Position numbers and translations under genes: made by a program. Positions 52,694 through 61,545 of a stretch of DNA of 64,000 nt are shown here, piece after piece. The stretch lies in assembly GCF_021568795.1 (NCBI RefSeq), contig NZ_JAKGUE010000011.1, forward strand, positions 1 through 64,000, read 5' to 3'. This DNA comes from Dethiosulfovibrio faecalis (GTDB taxonomy: Bacteria; Synergistota; Synergistia; Synergistales; Dethiosulfovibrionaceae). The notes beneath the pieces are model-generated. The model saw only the letters and a list, made by a program, of their open reading frames with translations, did no database searches and was not told the origin of the DNA. The stretch's first letter is position 1; every line of letters begins with the position of its first letter.

Positions 52694-52739
52694 AAAACTC
52701 GGAGGGGAGCCGGATTGAACCGGTTCCCCTCCGAGTTTT
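52694..52739. terminator. Convergent terminator between M20 hydrolase and subtilase genes
   Basis: A 20-bp stem with one G-T wobble (52694-52713 with 52720-52739), flanked by A and T runs so that it can serve both strands. It starts on the base after the M20 stop codon. Confidence 0.9.
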
Positions 52740-52753
52740 CGGATAGAGACGAC

Positions 52754-54493
52754 CTATCGTCTGAACTTGAACAGCATCAGAGGCAAGACCAACATTGCGG
52801 CAGCAGGGACGAAGCCGACGGCACATCCGCCGCCGCCTCCTCCTAAGGGGCTCCATCCGGTGACCGATACCGTAGCTCTGTCCTGGACCGAGCTACCGTC
52901 GCTGCTCTTGGCGTAGATGGTGGCGGTGCCACTGGAAACTCCGGTCACTACGCCGTTACCCGAGACCGTTGCCACTTTGGAGTTGCTGGAGGACCAGCTT
53001 ATGACTTTGTTGGTGGCGTTGGAAGGGCTCACAGTCACCTCCAGGGTCACGGAGTCTCCCGCATCAAGGTCCAGCTCCTTCTGGCTCGAAGAGATAACGA
53101 TGGAGGTCACAGGGATCTCTGACCGGCTTCCCCTGACGGCATCGTAGAGGTTCAGCTCTCCCGCTGTGGAGACATTGCCGGTCAGGGCGTAATTGGACCT
53201 GGCGTTAGCCAATATCCTGGCCTTTATATCCCCAGCGGAAAGACCTCCGTCGTAAGCAGCCAGAAGCGCGGCGGCGCCGGCCACGTGAGGGGTCGCCATG
53301 GAGGTTCCATTATAGGAAACATAGCTATCGTTGGACACGGTGCTTATTATGGAGACCCCGGGAGCCGCGATATGAACGTAGTTGGGACTGTGGTTGGAGA
53401 AACCGGGCATTCCACCGCTCTCGTTGATGGCCCCCACGGTGATCATGTTATCGAACTGGAAGCAGGCGGGATAAGGTCTCTGACCGGTGAGATCGACCCA
53501 TACATCGTTACCGAACTCGTCCTCATCCCAATAGCCGGTGGGAGAGTCTATGTCCTGCCCCTCATTCCCGGCTGCCACGACCAGGACTATGCCTGCATCC
53601 GAAACAGCCTTGTACGCCAGAGCGTAAGGATCCGATTCCGGATTGTATATGGGATAACCCCAGCCACCCAGGGACATGTTGGCCGCCCTTATGTTCAACC
53701 CTCTGTGCTTCTGGGCAACCACGTAGTTAAGACCCGCCACTATCTGATCGCCGGTTCCCGAACCCTTATCGTTCAGCACGCGAACCGCCAGAAGACCTAC
53801 GTTCCAGTTGACCCCGACGACCCCGATATCGTTGCTTCCGACCGCTCCGATCGTACCCGCTACATGGGTTCCATGACCGTTGCCATCGTCGGGCACATAA
53901 TCGTCGTCAACCGAATCATACCCCCACCGACCGTCCAGGTCTCTGACCAGGTTTCCGACCAGATCGCTGTGATCCAGGTCCACGCCGGAATCGATGACGG
54001 CGACGCACACTCCGTCGCTGCCGGTGGACAGATCCCAGGCGGCGGGAGCCCCTATTCGGGCCATTCCCCACATATCGCCTCTGACGTAGTAGGGGTCCGA
54101 GGGGTTCTTGTCGGAGATCTTGAATATATAGTTAGGACACGCCCCGATCACCTGAGGAAGCCCCTGAAGCTCCGCGATGAGTTCCTCGGTGGTCTTTCCC
54201 TTCGTCTTTACGTGGATCACGTTTTTCCCCGACTCGGCCGCTATAGAGGAAAAAACCTTTGTCGACTCGGCCCCCACCGAGGCTCCCAGGGCCTCGGCCT
54301 GAGAGGATAGTTTAGCCCTAAAAGCGGACGAATCCGAGTTGGAAATCCCGACGGGACCGTTCAGCACGACCAAGGCCTCTCCTTCGACGTAGGTCCCGCC
54401 GGGGAGATCTGCACTGGCGAGAGAGGAGAAGCCGATGGAAAGAGAGAGCGCAAAGAGCAAAGCAAAGAGTTTGTTTCTGAACAAAACGAACAC
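52754..54493 (-). CDS. Secreted subtilisin-like protease with Big2 domain and Synergist-CTERM anchor
   Basis: 579 aa. Signal peptide to about ADL, then an I9-like propeptide (about 35-125), then the S8 domain with Asp168 (VIDSG), His207 (GHGTH) and Ser398 (NGTSMATPH) all present. A Big2 immunoglobulin-like domain (about 464-545) follows, then GGGGGGC, a hydrophobic stretch and FKFRR, the Synergist-CTERM pattern for surface anchoring. Start taken as GTG at 54493 (AAGG upstream). Probably an outer-surface peptidase for protein digestion. It follows the small I9-type gene by 12 bp. Confidence 0.92.
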   Translation of the reverse strand: MFVLFRNKLFALLFALSLSIGFSSLASADLPGGTYVEGEALVVLNGPVGISNSDSSAFRAKLSSQAEALGASVGAESTKVFSSIAAESGKNVIHVKTKGKTTEELIAELQGLPQVIGACPNYIFKISDKNPSDPYYVRGDMWGMARIGAPAAWDLSTGSDGVCVAVIDSGVDLDHSDLVGNLVRDLDGRWGYDSVDDDYVPDDGNGHGTHVAGTIGAVGSNDIGVVGVNWNVGLLAVRVLNDKGSGTGDQIVAGLNYVVAQKHRGLNIRAANMSLGGWGYPIYNPESDPYALAYKAVSDAGIVLVVAAGNEGQDIDSPTGYWDEDEFGNDVWVDLTGQRPYPACFQFDNMITVGAINESGGMPGFSNHSPNYVHIAAPGVSIISTVSNDSYVSYNGTSMATPHVAGAAALLAAYDGGLSAGDIKARILANARSNYALTGNVSTAGELNLYDAVRGSRSEIPVTSIVISSSQKELDLDAGDSVTLEVTVSPSNATNKVISWSSSNSKVATVSGNGVVTGVSSGTATIYAKSSDGSSVQDRATVSVTGWSPLGGGGGGCAVGFVPAAAMLVLPLMLFKFRR

Positions 54494-54505
54494 CGACCTT
54501 TCGAA

Positions 54506-54913
54506 TCAGATGCCTTTTTTGGACGTCCCCACGGGAGTCGATATCATTTTCTGCACCTCGTTAGGAGAGACCGCCTCGATGAAAGGGTCGGATCTCATGT
54601 TCTCCAACAGCTCCGCCTCGAACTTTCCGTCAACGGCAGCCCTATCGCTGATCACGAAGAACATTCCCTTTCCGCTGGAACGGGAAATGGCGCTGAAACT
54701 GTTTTTTACCTCCACACCATATCTCAAGGCCAGATACTCGGCCTGAAAATCCAACATGACCGAAACGGCCACGTCCCTGTCGTTTCCCTCAAACTCCATA
54801 ACGGCATCTCTGGCCCTGAACAGCACCATGTACTCCCCCGGGATCACCTCGGAGGCGAAAGCCGAACCCACGGCCAGAAAGATCAGACAGATAGCGCAGA
54901 CAAATCCCCTCAA
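54506..54913 (-). CDS. Stand-alone I9-type protease propeptide/inhibitor (secreted)
   Basis: 135 aa from the TTG at 54913, which has GGAGG 8 nt upstream and begins a signal peptide (cleavage after AFA). An upstream extension to 55036 would give a non-signal N-terminus. The mature part has the I9 pattern: PGEYMVLFR near residue 28, a region around YGVEVKNSFSAISRSSGKGMFFV and a C-terminal FIEAVSPNEVQ, resembling the propeptide of the next-door subtilase. It probably inhibits or chaperones that protease in trans. It is first in the operon. Confidence 0.7.
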   Translation of the reverse strand: MRGFVCAICLIFLAVGSAFASEVIPGEYMVLFRARDAVMEFEGNDRDVAVSVMLDFQAEYLALRYGVEVKNSFSAISRSSGKGMFFVISDRAAVDGKFEAELLENMRSDPFIEAVSPNEVQKMISTPVGTSKKGI

Positions 54914-55084
54914 GTCGGATTCCTCCTTTTTTAAATCAGTCTTTTGTGACGACCACGAAAAACGGCAGATAGTCGGAATCGGAACAGCAACGAACCCTCT
55001 CCTTTCAAAGAACGACTTTTTATAATCATACATCAAAACTTATCTTAAAAGGAACACCTATTTACAGTCTTTTCCTGCGACAGT

Positions 55085-55612
55085 CTATCCGACGATCCCG
55101 GCCGCGGCGTCGACGTATCGCAACACCACCGCCGCAGCCAAGGTTCCTCGAGCCATAACCCGCTCCGCCAAGCCACCGGTCTTGAAAACCTGCAGAAAAA
55201 GTCTCTGTCTTTTCCAGGGAACGAGAAGAGGCATAGGCCCGAAAAAAGCGTCCTCCGCCAGATGGAGAAGACAGCCTACCAACCACCAGAAGAGAAAAAA
55301 AGCCGCCGTAACGGTTATCGACTTGGGGCCTACCGGAACGTAAAGACCGCCTCCGATGCTCTCGATCAACCCGGGGAAGGGATTGGCCTCCAGGTATTTT
55401 CTGGTAAACCACGCCAGTGCCAGATAGGGAGGAAACCAGTGACTCCATTTACGATGGTACTTCATCCATCCTCTGCCGCAAACGATCCTCTCGATCGAAT
55501 CGGGAAAAATAGCTCCGGCCGATGCCACCGACGCAGGGAGAAACCTTCCGGTTACGCCGTAGACAAGGGCGAAGGACATTATGGCGTGGCTGGCTCCCAG
55601 CATTGGAGACAC
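55085..55612 (-). CDS. YdjM-like inner-membrane protein (DUF457, LexA-binding-type hydrolase family)
   Basis: 175 aa with several membrane helices. The pattern of His and Asp in GASHAIMSF, GAIFPDSIERI, KYHRKWSHWFPPY and GCLLHLAEDAFFGPMPL is typical of the YdjM/DUF457 membrane-bound metal-dependent hydrolase family. GGAGGAGGTG lies before the GTG start. Physiological role is unknown; in E. coli ydjM is an SOS gene, but no LexA box was identified here. Confidence 0.8.
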   Translation of the reverse strand: MSPMLGASHAIMSFALVYGVTGRFLPASVASAGAIFPDSIERIVCGRGWMKYHRKWSHWFPPYLALAWFTRKYLEANPFPGLIESIGGGLYVPVGPKSITVTAAFFLFWWLVGCLLHLAEDAFFGPMPLLVPWKRQRLFLQVFKTGGLAERVMARGTLAAAVVLRYVDAAAGIVG

Positions 55613-55668
55613 CTCCTCCTAAGTTAATGTATCGAAAAAGTATACCATGAGCGACGTTCCATGTCGCC

Positions 55669-55709
55669 TTGACTAATATCCCAGGCCCGACTATAGTTGC
55701 TTAAGCAAC
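55669..55709 (+). promoter_or_regulatory. Promoter of the MATE-MarR-AKR operon overlapped by a palindromic operator
   Basis: TTGACT (55669-55674) and TATAGT (55692-55697) with an ideal 17-nt spacer. A perfect 14-bp palindrome, GTTGCTTAAGCAAC (55696-55709), overlaps the last bases of the -10 box and runs into the start site, as expected for an operator bound by the MarR protein encoded in the same operon. Confidence 0.8.
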
Positions 55710-55741
55710 CTTTGTCCTCCTACAGGGAAGGGGATAGTTAG

Positions 55742-57115
55742 ATGGGGAAAATACCTAAGGGGAAAAAGGCGGAGATGATGGGGACCTATCCGGTCGGAGC
55801 GGTGCTCTGGAAGCTGTCTCTTCCCACCATAACGGGGATGGTCGTCCAGGCCTCGTACAACATGGTGGACGCGGCCTTCATAGGAAAAGGAGTCGGAACC
55901 CTGGCCCTCGGAGGTACCACCATATGTCTTCCCTTTCAGATGTTGATGGGAGCCCTGGGAGGGGCTATCGGCATGGGAGGGGCCTCTCTTGTCTCCAGGG
56001 CACTGGGTAGGGGCGACAGGGAACTGGCCTCCCGAGCTCTCGGAAACGTGGTGGCCTTGGCCCTCATACTCGGCATAGCAGCGACCCTGCTGGGCAAGGC
56101 GTCCGCCGAGGGTATGGTGACCCTGTTCGGAGCCAGCGAGGAGATAAAGCCCTACGCTCTGAAATACCTTGGGATAATTCTTCTGAGCTGTCCATTGACG
56201 CTGCTCGCTATGTCGTCCAACGCGGTGGTCCGGTCCGAGGGGAACGCCAACATAGCCATGTTATCCATGGTCATATCCGGTCTGACCAACGTTTTTCTGG
56301 ACTGGCTGTTCATCTTCCATTTCCATATGGGGGTAGCGGGAGCCGCATGGGGAACTCTGCTTTCCAAACTCCTGGTGGTGATCTGGCTGACCTCCCACTT
56401 CACCGTATCCTCCCACAGGGTGATAAAGCTATCTCCAAGAGGATTGAGACTGGACAGAACCATAGTTTCCGAGATTTCCTCCATAGGAGTCTCGGCTTTC
56501 GTCAGAATGGCTGGAACCAGCCTGGTCATGGCGTCGGTCAACAACGCCATGGGAATATACGGCGGCCCCTACTACGTCGCGGCCTACGGTGTGACCAACA
56601 GGGTCATGTCCATAGTCTACATGGCGGTCAACGGGGTCGCCCTGGGAATGCAGCCTCTGGCGGGATACAACTACGGTGCGGGACTGTTCGATCGGGTTCG
56701 ATCCTCCATAAAGCTGTCCATCATATGGGGAACCGGCGGATGCGTGTTCTTCTTTCTGCTGCTCTTCTTCCTGCCGGAGAGGGTGTTCTCCCTTTTCACC
56801 GACGACCCCGATCTAATAGCCGCCGGGGTGGCCTCTTTGCCTACCATAGTGGCCGGAACGAGCCTCGTGGCTATACACAGGATAGGGGCCACCGCATTTC
56901 AGGCCCTGGGCAAGGGTAAACCGGCCTTCTGGCTTTCCATGACAAGACACGTACTGGTTTTTCTGCCCCTTCTGGCGACCCTCCCCCGGTTCATGGGACT
57001 GACCGGAGTGCTTCTGTCCTTCCCCCTGGCCGACACGATAGCGGCTGGAATAACCCTGCTCCCCCTGAGCAGGGAGATGGGACAGCTTAAAAAGGAGGCT
57101 CTGTCTACCTCATGA
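55742..57115 (+). CDS. MATE-family multidrug efflux transporter
   Basis: 457 aa, 12 membrane helices in two similar halves. MATE features: MVVQASYNMVDAAFIGKGVG near residue 34 and LGGAIGMGGASLVSRALGRGD near 75, with the corresponding GVALGMQPLAGYNYG in the second half. Uses a sodium or proton gradient to export cationic compounds. AAGGGGATAG precedes the ATG. Its stop overlaps the MarR start. Confidence 0.93.
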   Translation: MGKIPKGKKAEMMGTYPVGAVLWKLSLPTITGMVVQASYNMVDAAFIGKGVGTLALGGTTICLPFQMLMGALGGAIGMGGASLVSRALGRGDRELASRALGNVVALALILGIAATLLGKASAEGMVTLFGASEEIKPYALKYLGIILLSCPLTLLAMSSNAVVRSEGNANIAMLSMVISGLTNVFLDWLFIFHFHMGVAGAAWGTLLSKLLVVIWLTSHFTVSSHRVIKLSPRGLRLDRTIVSEISSIGVSAFVRMAGTSLVMASVNNAMGIYGGPYYVAAYGVTNRVMSIVYMAVNGVALGMQPLAGYNYGAGLFDRVRSSIKLSIIWGTGGCVFFFLLLFFLPERVFSLFTDDPDLIAAGVASLPTIVAGTSLVAIHRIGATAFQALGKGKPAFWLSMTRHVLVFLPLLATLPRFMGLTGVLLSFPLADTIAAGITLLPLSREMGQLKKEALSTS

Positions 57116-57582
57116 AAAACCCTATGGGACGGTGGATCTCCATAATCCACAGGCTCTCCCACTCCTACATGGCGACGGCCATGTCTCCGGAGAAAATAGG
57201 CTGCGGCGAGTTCGGAGCGCTGTTCTGCCTGAACTCAATGGACCGAGAGCCCCCCTCTCAGGAGGAGCTGCGGGAGAAGCTGGAGATGGACAAGGGAGCA
57301 CTGGCCAGGACGCTGGCCGGAATGGAGGACAAGGGACTGATAACCAGAGAGAGGGATCGATCGGACCGAAGGATACTCCGTCTGGGGCTGACCTCCAGGG
57401 GGAAGGTCCTAGTTGAAAAGAAGATCTCCGCCATGGATCGGTGGAACGAAACCATATCGGAGGGAATAGACGAAGGGGATCTGGAGACGACGGCGAGAAC
57501 CATGGAGAGGATGGCCAAGAACGCCGTGGCCTTCAGGGAAAGAGGATGGAAGAAAAAGACGGAAGGGGAGATTTCCGAATGA
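57112..57582 (+). CDS. MarR-family transcriptional regulator
   Basis: 156 aa. The winged helix (about 40-110) includes PSQEELREKLEMDKGALARTLAGMEDKGLITRERDRSDRRILRLGLTSRGK, here seen in two parts: the recognition helix region KGALARTLAGMEDKGL and the wing RDRSDRR. It probably represses its own operon through the palindrome at 55696-55709. Translation coupled on both sides (ATGA overlaps). Confidence 0.9.
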   Translation: MKNPMGRWISIIHRLSHSYMATAMSPEKIGCGEFGALFCLNSMDREPPSQEELREKLEMDKGALARTLAGMEDKGLITRERDRSDRRILRLGLTSRGKVLVEKKISAMDRWNETISEGIDEGDLETTARTMERMAKNAVAFRERGWKKKTEGEISE

Positions 57583-58709
57583 AATACCGCAAGATGCCCA
57601 AGACCGGCGATGAACTGTCCGCACTGGGATTCGGCTGTATGAGGCTTCCGATGGGAGAAGACGGGAAGGTGGACACCGACGAGGCGGTCAGGGTGATCCG
57701 TCGGGGAATCGACGGCGGGATAAATTACGTGGACACAGCCTGGCCCTATCACGACGGCGACGGAGAGCTGTATCTGGCCAAAGCGCTGAAAGACGGCTAC
57801 AGGGAAAAGGTATTCCTGGCCACCAAGCTCCCGGTCTGGCTGGCGGAGAAGCCTGAGGACATGGACGACTTCCTGGACCGCCAGCTGGAGAGGCTGGAAA
57901 CGGACCATATAGACTATTATCTGGTCCACGCCCTGAACGAGGCTCGGTGGAGACACGCCGAGTCGCTTAAGGTGGGGGAATTTCTGGACCGAGCCAAAAG
58001 AGCGGGCAAGATCAAGAACGCCGGTTTCTCCTTCCACGACGGCCTGGACCTGTTCGAAACCATACTGAACTCCTACGACTGGGACTTCTGCCAGATACAG
58101 TATAACTTCATAGACCGCAACTATCAGGCGGGAGAAAAGGGACTCAAGGCCGCCGCGAAAAAGGGACTCGGGGTGATAGTTATGGAACCCCTCAGAGGAG
58201 GGGCCCTGGTCAGGACGGTTCCGGAAGACGTGGCCAGGATATGGCGGGAGAACTCCCCCGGCAGATCTCCCGCCCAGTGGGGACTTCGATGGCTGTGGGA
58301 TCAGCCGGAGGTATCGGTGGTGCTAAGCGGGATGAGCTCCATGGAGCAGGTCGAGGACAACCTCGAGGCCGCCGAACAGGGCTACCCTGAAAACCTTACC
58401 GAGACGGAGAGAACCGCGGTGGACAAAGCGGCTCGGATATACATGGACCGTATGGCCGTGAACTGCACCGGATGCCGTTACTGCATGCCCTGCCCCGCCG
58501 GGGTGAAGATTCCCGAGTGTTTCGCCCAGTACAACAAGGTCACCATGCTGGACGACCTGGCAGGAGCCAAACAGTTCTACGGTGTGTTCACCAAGGACGG
58601 AGGCAAGGCATCCCAGTGCGTGGAGTGCGGAAAGTGCGAGACCGCCTGCCCTCAGAACATCCCGATAAAGAAGTCCCTCAAGGAAGTGGCAGTTCTGTTA
58701 GAGACCTAA
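57579..58709 (+). CDS. Aldo/keto reductase with two [4Fe-4S] clusters
   Basis: 376 aa from the ATG at 57579, which overlaps the MarR stop. AKR barrel: LGFGCMRLPM, the catalytic Asp/Tyr in DTAWPYHDGDGE near residue 50, Lys in ATKLPVW and His in YLVHAL near 110. The C-terminal ferredoxin extension holds CTGCRYCMPCP and CVECGKCETACP. Such proteins are common in anaerobes, with unknown substrates. Presence in a MarR-controlled efflux operon suggests a detoxification role, which is inference. Confidence 0.9.
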   Translation: MKYRKMPKTGDELSALGFGCMRLPMGEDGKVDTDEAVRVIRRGIDGGINYVDTAWPYHDGDGELYLAKALKDGYREKVFLATKLPVWLAEKPEDMDDFLDRQLERLETDHIDYYLVHALNEARWRHAESLKVGEFLDRAKRAGKIKNAGFSFHDGLDLFETILNSYDWDFCQIQYNFIDRNYQAGEKGLKAAAKKGLGVIVMEPLRGGALVRTVPEDVARIWRENSPGRSPAQWGLRWLWDQPEVSVVLSGMSSMEQVEDNLEAAEQGYPENLTETERTAVDKAARIYMDRMAVNCTGCRYCMPCPAGVKIPECFAQYNKVTMLDDLAGAKQFYGVFTKDGGKASQCVECGKCETACPQNIPIKKSLKEVAVLLET

Positions 58710-58716
58710 AGATAAC

Positions 58717-58759
58717 ACAGTGGAGATAGAGACATATCATCGCCCTCTATCCCCACTGT
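58717..58759. terminator. Convergent hairpin between the AKR and RraA-like genes
   Basis: ACAGTGG and GATAGAG pair with CTCTATC and CCACTGT across 58717-58759. It lies between two convergent stops. Few T residues follow it on the plus strand, so it may act as a stabiliser as well as a terminator. Confidence 0.55.
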
Positions 58760-58767
58760 AAAAAGAA

Positions 58768-59433
58768 CTATTTCATCATAGTTTTTTCGACCATCTCGTC
58801 GGCCATTGTCAACGATGCCATGCGAGCTCCAGCATCAAGCTTCGCCCGGATATCAGGTTCTCCGTTCTGGTGTTTCTCGACGGCCTCTTTGCATATGGGC
58901 TCGACCTCTTCGGGCTTCAGAACCACAAAACCGTTTTCGTCCGCTATAACGATGTCTCCAGGTATAACTGAGACACCTCCGCAACTTATGGGCGTATTGA
59001 TCTCACCGTCGGTACCACAAAGACGGGTTGTGACGGCCGATAACCTTCTGTAAAACACCAAAAGCCCCATATTCCTTATTTCGTCGATATCGGTCACAGC
59101 TCCGTCTACTATTACCGCCTCGACCTTCCTCACATTGAGCGCGTAAGATACCAGACCACCTAATGCCGCATACTGCTGATCCCCGGCACGATCGACCATC
59201 AGGATATCCCCGGGACCGACCATCTCCGTAACCTTATGCAAAACGGTGGAATCCAGAGAGGGGATCTTCACCGTGACTGCCCGGCCTATCACCCGTTTGC
59301 CCGGGATAGTAGTAAAAAACGGGACCGTAGAAAAACCGAAATTATGAAAGTGCCCTATGGTAGCCGGTTCAGCATCCGAACAGGCTGTCAGAGTTTCATT
59401 GGAAAGAGTGACTACATTATCATTGATGATCAT
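58768..59433 (-). CDS. RraA-family protein (aldolase-like, altered catalytic motif)
   Basis: 221 aa, the fold of RraA and HMG/CHA aldolase (4-hydroxy-4-methyl-2-oxoglutarate aldolase). GRAVTVKIP, MVGPGDILMVDRAGD and ALGGLVSYAL are as expected, but the block normally ending DG-x-x-R-D, which supplies the catalytic Arg and Asp, reads VDGAVTDIDEI, with Thr in the place of Arg. It may be a non-aldolase member. The last gene of the leftward operon; its start overlaps the end of the creatininase-like gene by 4 bp. Confidence 0.8.
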   Translation of the reverse strand: MIINDNVVTLSNETLTACSDAEPATIGHFHNFGFSTVPFFTTIPGKRVIGRAVTVKIPSLDSTVLHKVTEMVGPGDILMVDRAGDQQYAALGGLVSYALNVRKVEAVIVDGAVTDIDEIRNMGLLVFYRRLSAVTTRLCGTDGEINTPISCGGVSVIPGDIVIADENGFVVLKPEEVEPICKEAVEKHQNGEPDIRAKLDAGARMASLTMADEMVEKTMMK

Positions 59434-60200
59434 TGCGCTATTCCCCCGTCGTACGATTTGTATTTATCTCGAGGCGGATTCCACTGTTCAAGGAACTCCA
59501 CCATACGATCCAAAGTGGCCTCCACCAAAGCCTTGCCCTTTGCCGCCGATGCGCAGGTCGCATCTCCCAACATGTAATCGTCCCCGTAACACGAAAACGG
59601 CACAAATTGCTGAAATTCCGGATAATCATTCACGATGCCGGGATTAACCTTCTTGAGTCGATCCTGTTTTACTAGATCCGGACGAAGATACATGAAACAG
59701 GATGTTCCAGCCTCGCTGGCATGTCCATGCGCCATAACTCCATCGTGATCCAATATCCCCAGCTTCCTGGCTACGGGCTGAACTATACGCCACCAATCGA
59801 ACACACAACAATCGATATCCCGTTCCAGTTTAAGCTTCCAGGCCACCTGGGAAATGATAGCCAGATTGGCGACGTGGGGACTAACGAAACAAAAACGTTT
59901 GATACCATGCCTTACGAGACTTTCGCATATATCCTCAAGATACATCTTGAAGCTTTCAGGACGCACGGTCAGAGTACCCGGCCCCCAGACCATAGTGGAG
60001 TCCCCTACAGGTAGGGTCGGTCCGACCATCCATCCCATACGATCAGCCAACCTGGATGCGATCTCTTGGGCGATTAAGGTATCGGAACCTATAGGAAGAT
60101 GCGGTCCCCAGACCTCGTAAGCTCCGGCCGGTATGATCACCGTATTGACGCCTTTCAATTCGGACTGGAAATCCTCCGTATTCATCTCCACAAGTTTCAC
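59430..60200 (-). CDS. Creatininase-family amidohydrolase (altered metal site)
   Basis: 256 aa, full family length. The N-terminal block PAGAYEVWGPHLPIGSD matches the family's E-x-H-G-x-H-L-P...D, but Trp stands where the metal-ligand His of E-x-H is usual. His in SPHVAN and Glu in HASEAGTS near residue 155 are present. Members act on cyclic amides or formamides. It may bind one metal or have a different role. Follows dctM by 32 bp and overlaps the RraA-like gene. Confidence 0.8.
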   Translation of the reverse strand: MKLVEMNTEDFQSELKGVNTVIIPAGAYEVWGPHLPIGSDTLIAQEIASRLADRMGWMVGPTLPVGDSTMVWGPGTLTVRPESFKMYLEDICESLVRHGIKRFCFVSPHVANLAIISQVAWKLKLERDIDCCVFDWWRIVQPVARKLGILDHDGVMAHGHASEAGTSCFMYLRPDLVKQDRLKKVNPGIVNDYPEFQQFVPFSCYGDDYMLGDATCASAAKGKALVEATLDRMVEFLEQWNPPRDKYKSYDGGIAQ

Positions 60201-60232
60201 TATTCAACACCCCCAAAACGAGATATGGAAAT

Positions 60233-61534
60233 CTATATCAACCCTAGATAACGCGGCAAGAACAAAGTAATGGAAGGAAATACAGTCAGCACGACAAGCG
60301 CTAAAATAGTGACGAAAAGCAGAGGAAGCACCGGAGGCGTAAGTTCCTCTATGGTCAGATCGCTGATCCTGCATCCGACATAAAGGTTCATCGCCACAGG
60401 AGGAGTTACGGTTCCTATCGCCACCATTATCGTGACCATAACCCCGAACCAAACAGGATCCCAGTTGAACTGTTTTATCAAAGGCATCAATATCGGCATA
60501 AAAACGTAGAGAATGGAAACCCCGTCCAGCAACATCCCACCGATGAAAAGAATTAAATAAATCATCATGAGTACAACATATTGATTCGGAGAAATACCAA
60601 GAAGAAGCCTTGAAGCTTTTTCTATGAGTCCTACGGTTGATCCTATCCAGGAATAAAGTCCTGCCGTCGTACATATGAACATAACCGTCGCAGAGGCGTT
60701 CAAAGACTCGACCAGGATGTCGAAAAGAGTCTTGAAGTTTATGCTGCGATAGACCACCACCCCCACGAAAAGGCCGTAAAAACATGCTATCGCAGCAGCC
60801 TCCGTAGGCGTAAAAACCCCGCCGTATATTCCTCCCAGAATGATCACCGGCGTCATAAGAGCCCAGAACGCATCCTTAGCCGCCATGATGATACCCTTGA
60901 AACCGTTTTTACGTTTTTCTCCCCTGTAGCCGCGCTTTCTACTGGTAATATAGGCGCTTATCATCAAAAATGCCGCAATCACGAAACTCGGAATGAAGCC
61001 GGCGGCAAAAATAGCTCCAACGGATACGCCTGTGATGACGGCATAGAGAATGAAGGTTATGCTCGGAGGTATTATTATCGAAAGCCCCGATGCTACGGAT
61101 ACGGCAGCAGTGGCAAAAGGTTTATCGTATCCGGCCTCCACCATACCAGGAATCAGAATCACCCCAATAGCCGCGACCGTCGCGGCAGTCGATCCACTGA
61201 CCGCCCCCCAGAAAACGGCCACGCCTATTGCTGCTATGGCCAGACCTCCAGTAAAATCTCCCACGACTTCCTTTATGAAACTTATGATCTTACCGGCTAT
61301 CCCCGCCCTATCCATGATGGTTCCTGCCAGGATAAAAAAAGGTACAGCCAAAAGAGGATACTTAACTATGCTGGCGAAAAAATTGTAGCTGACCATATCT
61401 ATCCCGAGATTCCATAAAAAGGCTACGGTTATGGATGCAAATCCAAGCGAAACCCCTATAGGGACTTTCAACACCAACGGAACCACGAAAAGGACGACCG
61501 CCCACAACGCAGGATCTGTAACAAAAGCTGGCAT
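60233..61534 (-). CDS. TRAP transporter large permease (DctM family), second copy
   Basis: 433 aa, about 12 membrane helices. Signatures AVPFFILAGTIMDRAGIAGKII, AVSGSTAATVAAIG, IPPSITFILYA and FTPTEAAAIACFYG. It is a paralogue of the DctM at 24562-25857; the two share the same helix order and most signature residues. DNA is more AT-rich than in the first system, which hints at separate origin. Confidence 0.9.
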   Translation of the reverse strand: MPAFVTDPALWAVVLFVVPLVLKVPIGVSLGFASITVAFLWNLGIDMVSYNFFASIVKYPLLAVPFFILAGTIMDRAGIAGKIISFIKEVVGDFTGGLAIAAIGVAVFWGAVSGSTAATVAAIGVILIPGMVEAGYDKPFATAAVSVASGLSIIIPPSITFILYAVITGVSVGAIFAAGFIPSFVIAAFLMISAYITSRKRGYRGEKRKNGFKGIIMAAKDAFWALMTPVIILGGIYGGVFTPTEAAAIACFYGLFVGVVVYRSINFKTLFDILVESLNASATVMFICTTAGLYSWIGSTVGLIEKASRLLLGISPNQYVVLMMIYLILFIGGMLLDGVSILYVFMPILMPLIKQFNWDPVWFGVMVTIMVAIGTVTPPVAMNLYVGCRISDLTIEELTPPVLPLLFVTILALVVLTVFPSITLFLPRYLGLI

Positions 61535-61545
61535 AGGAATCCCCC

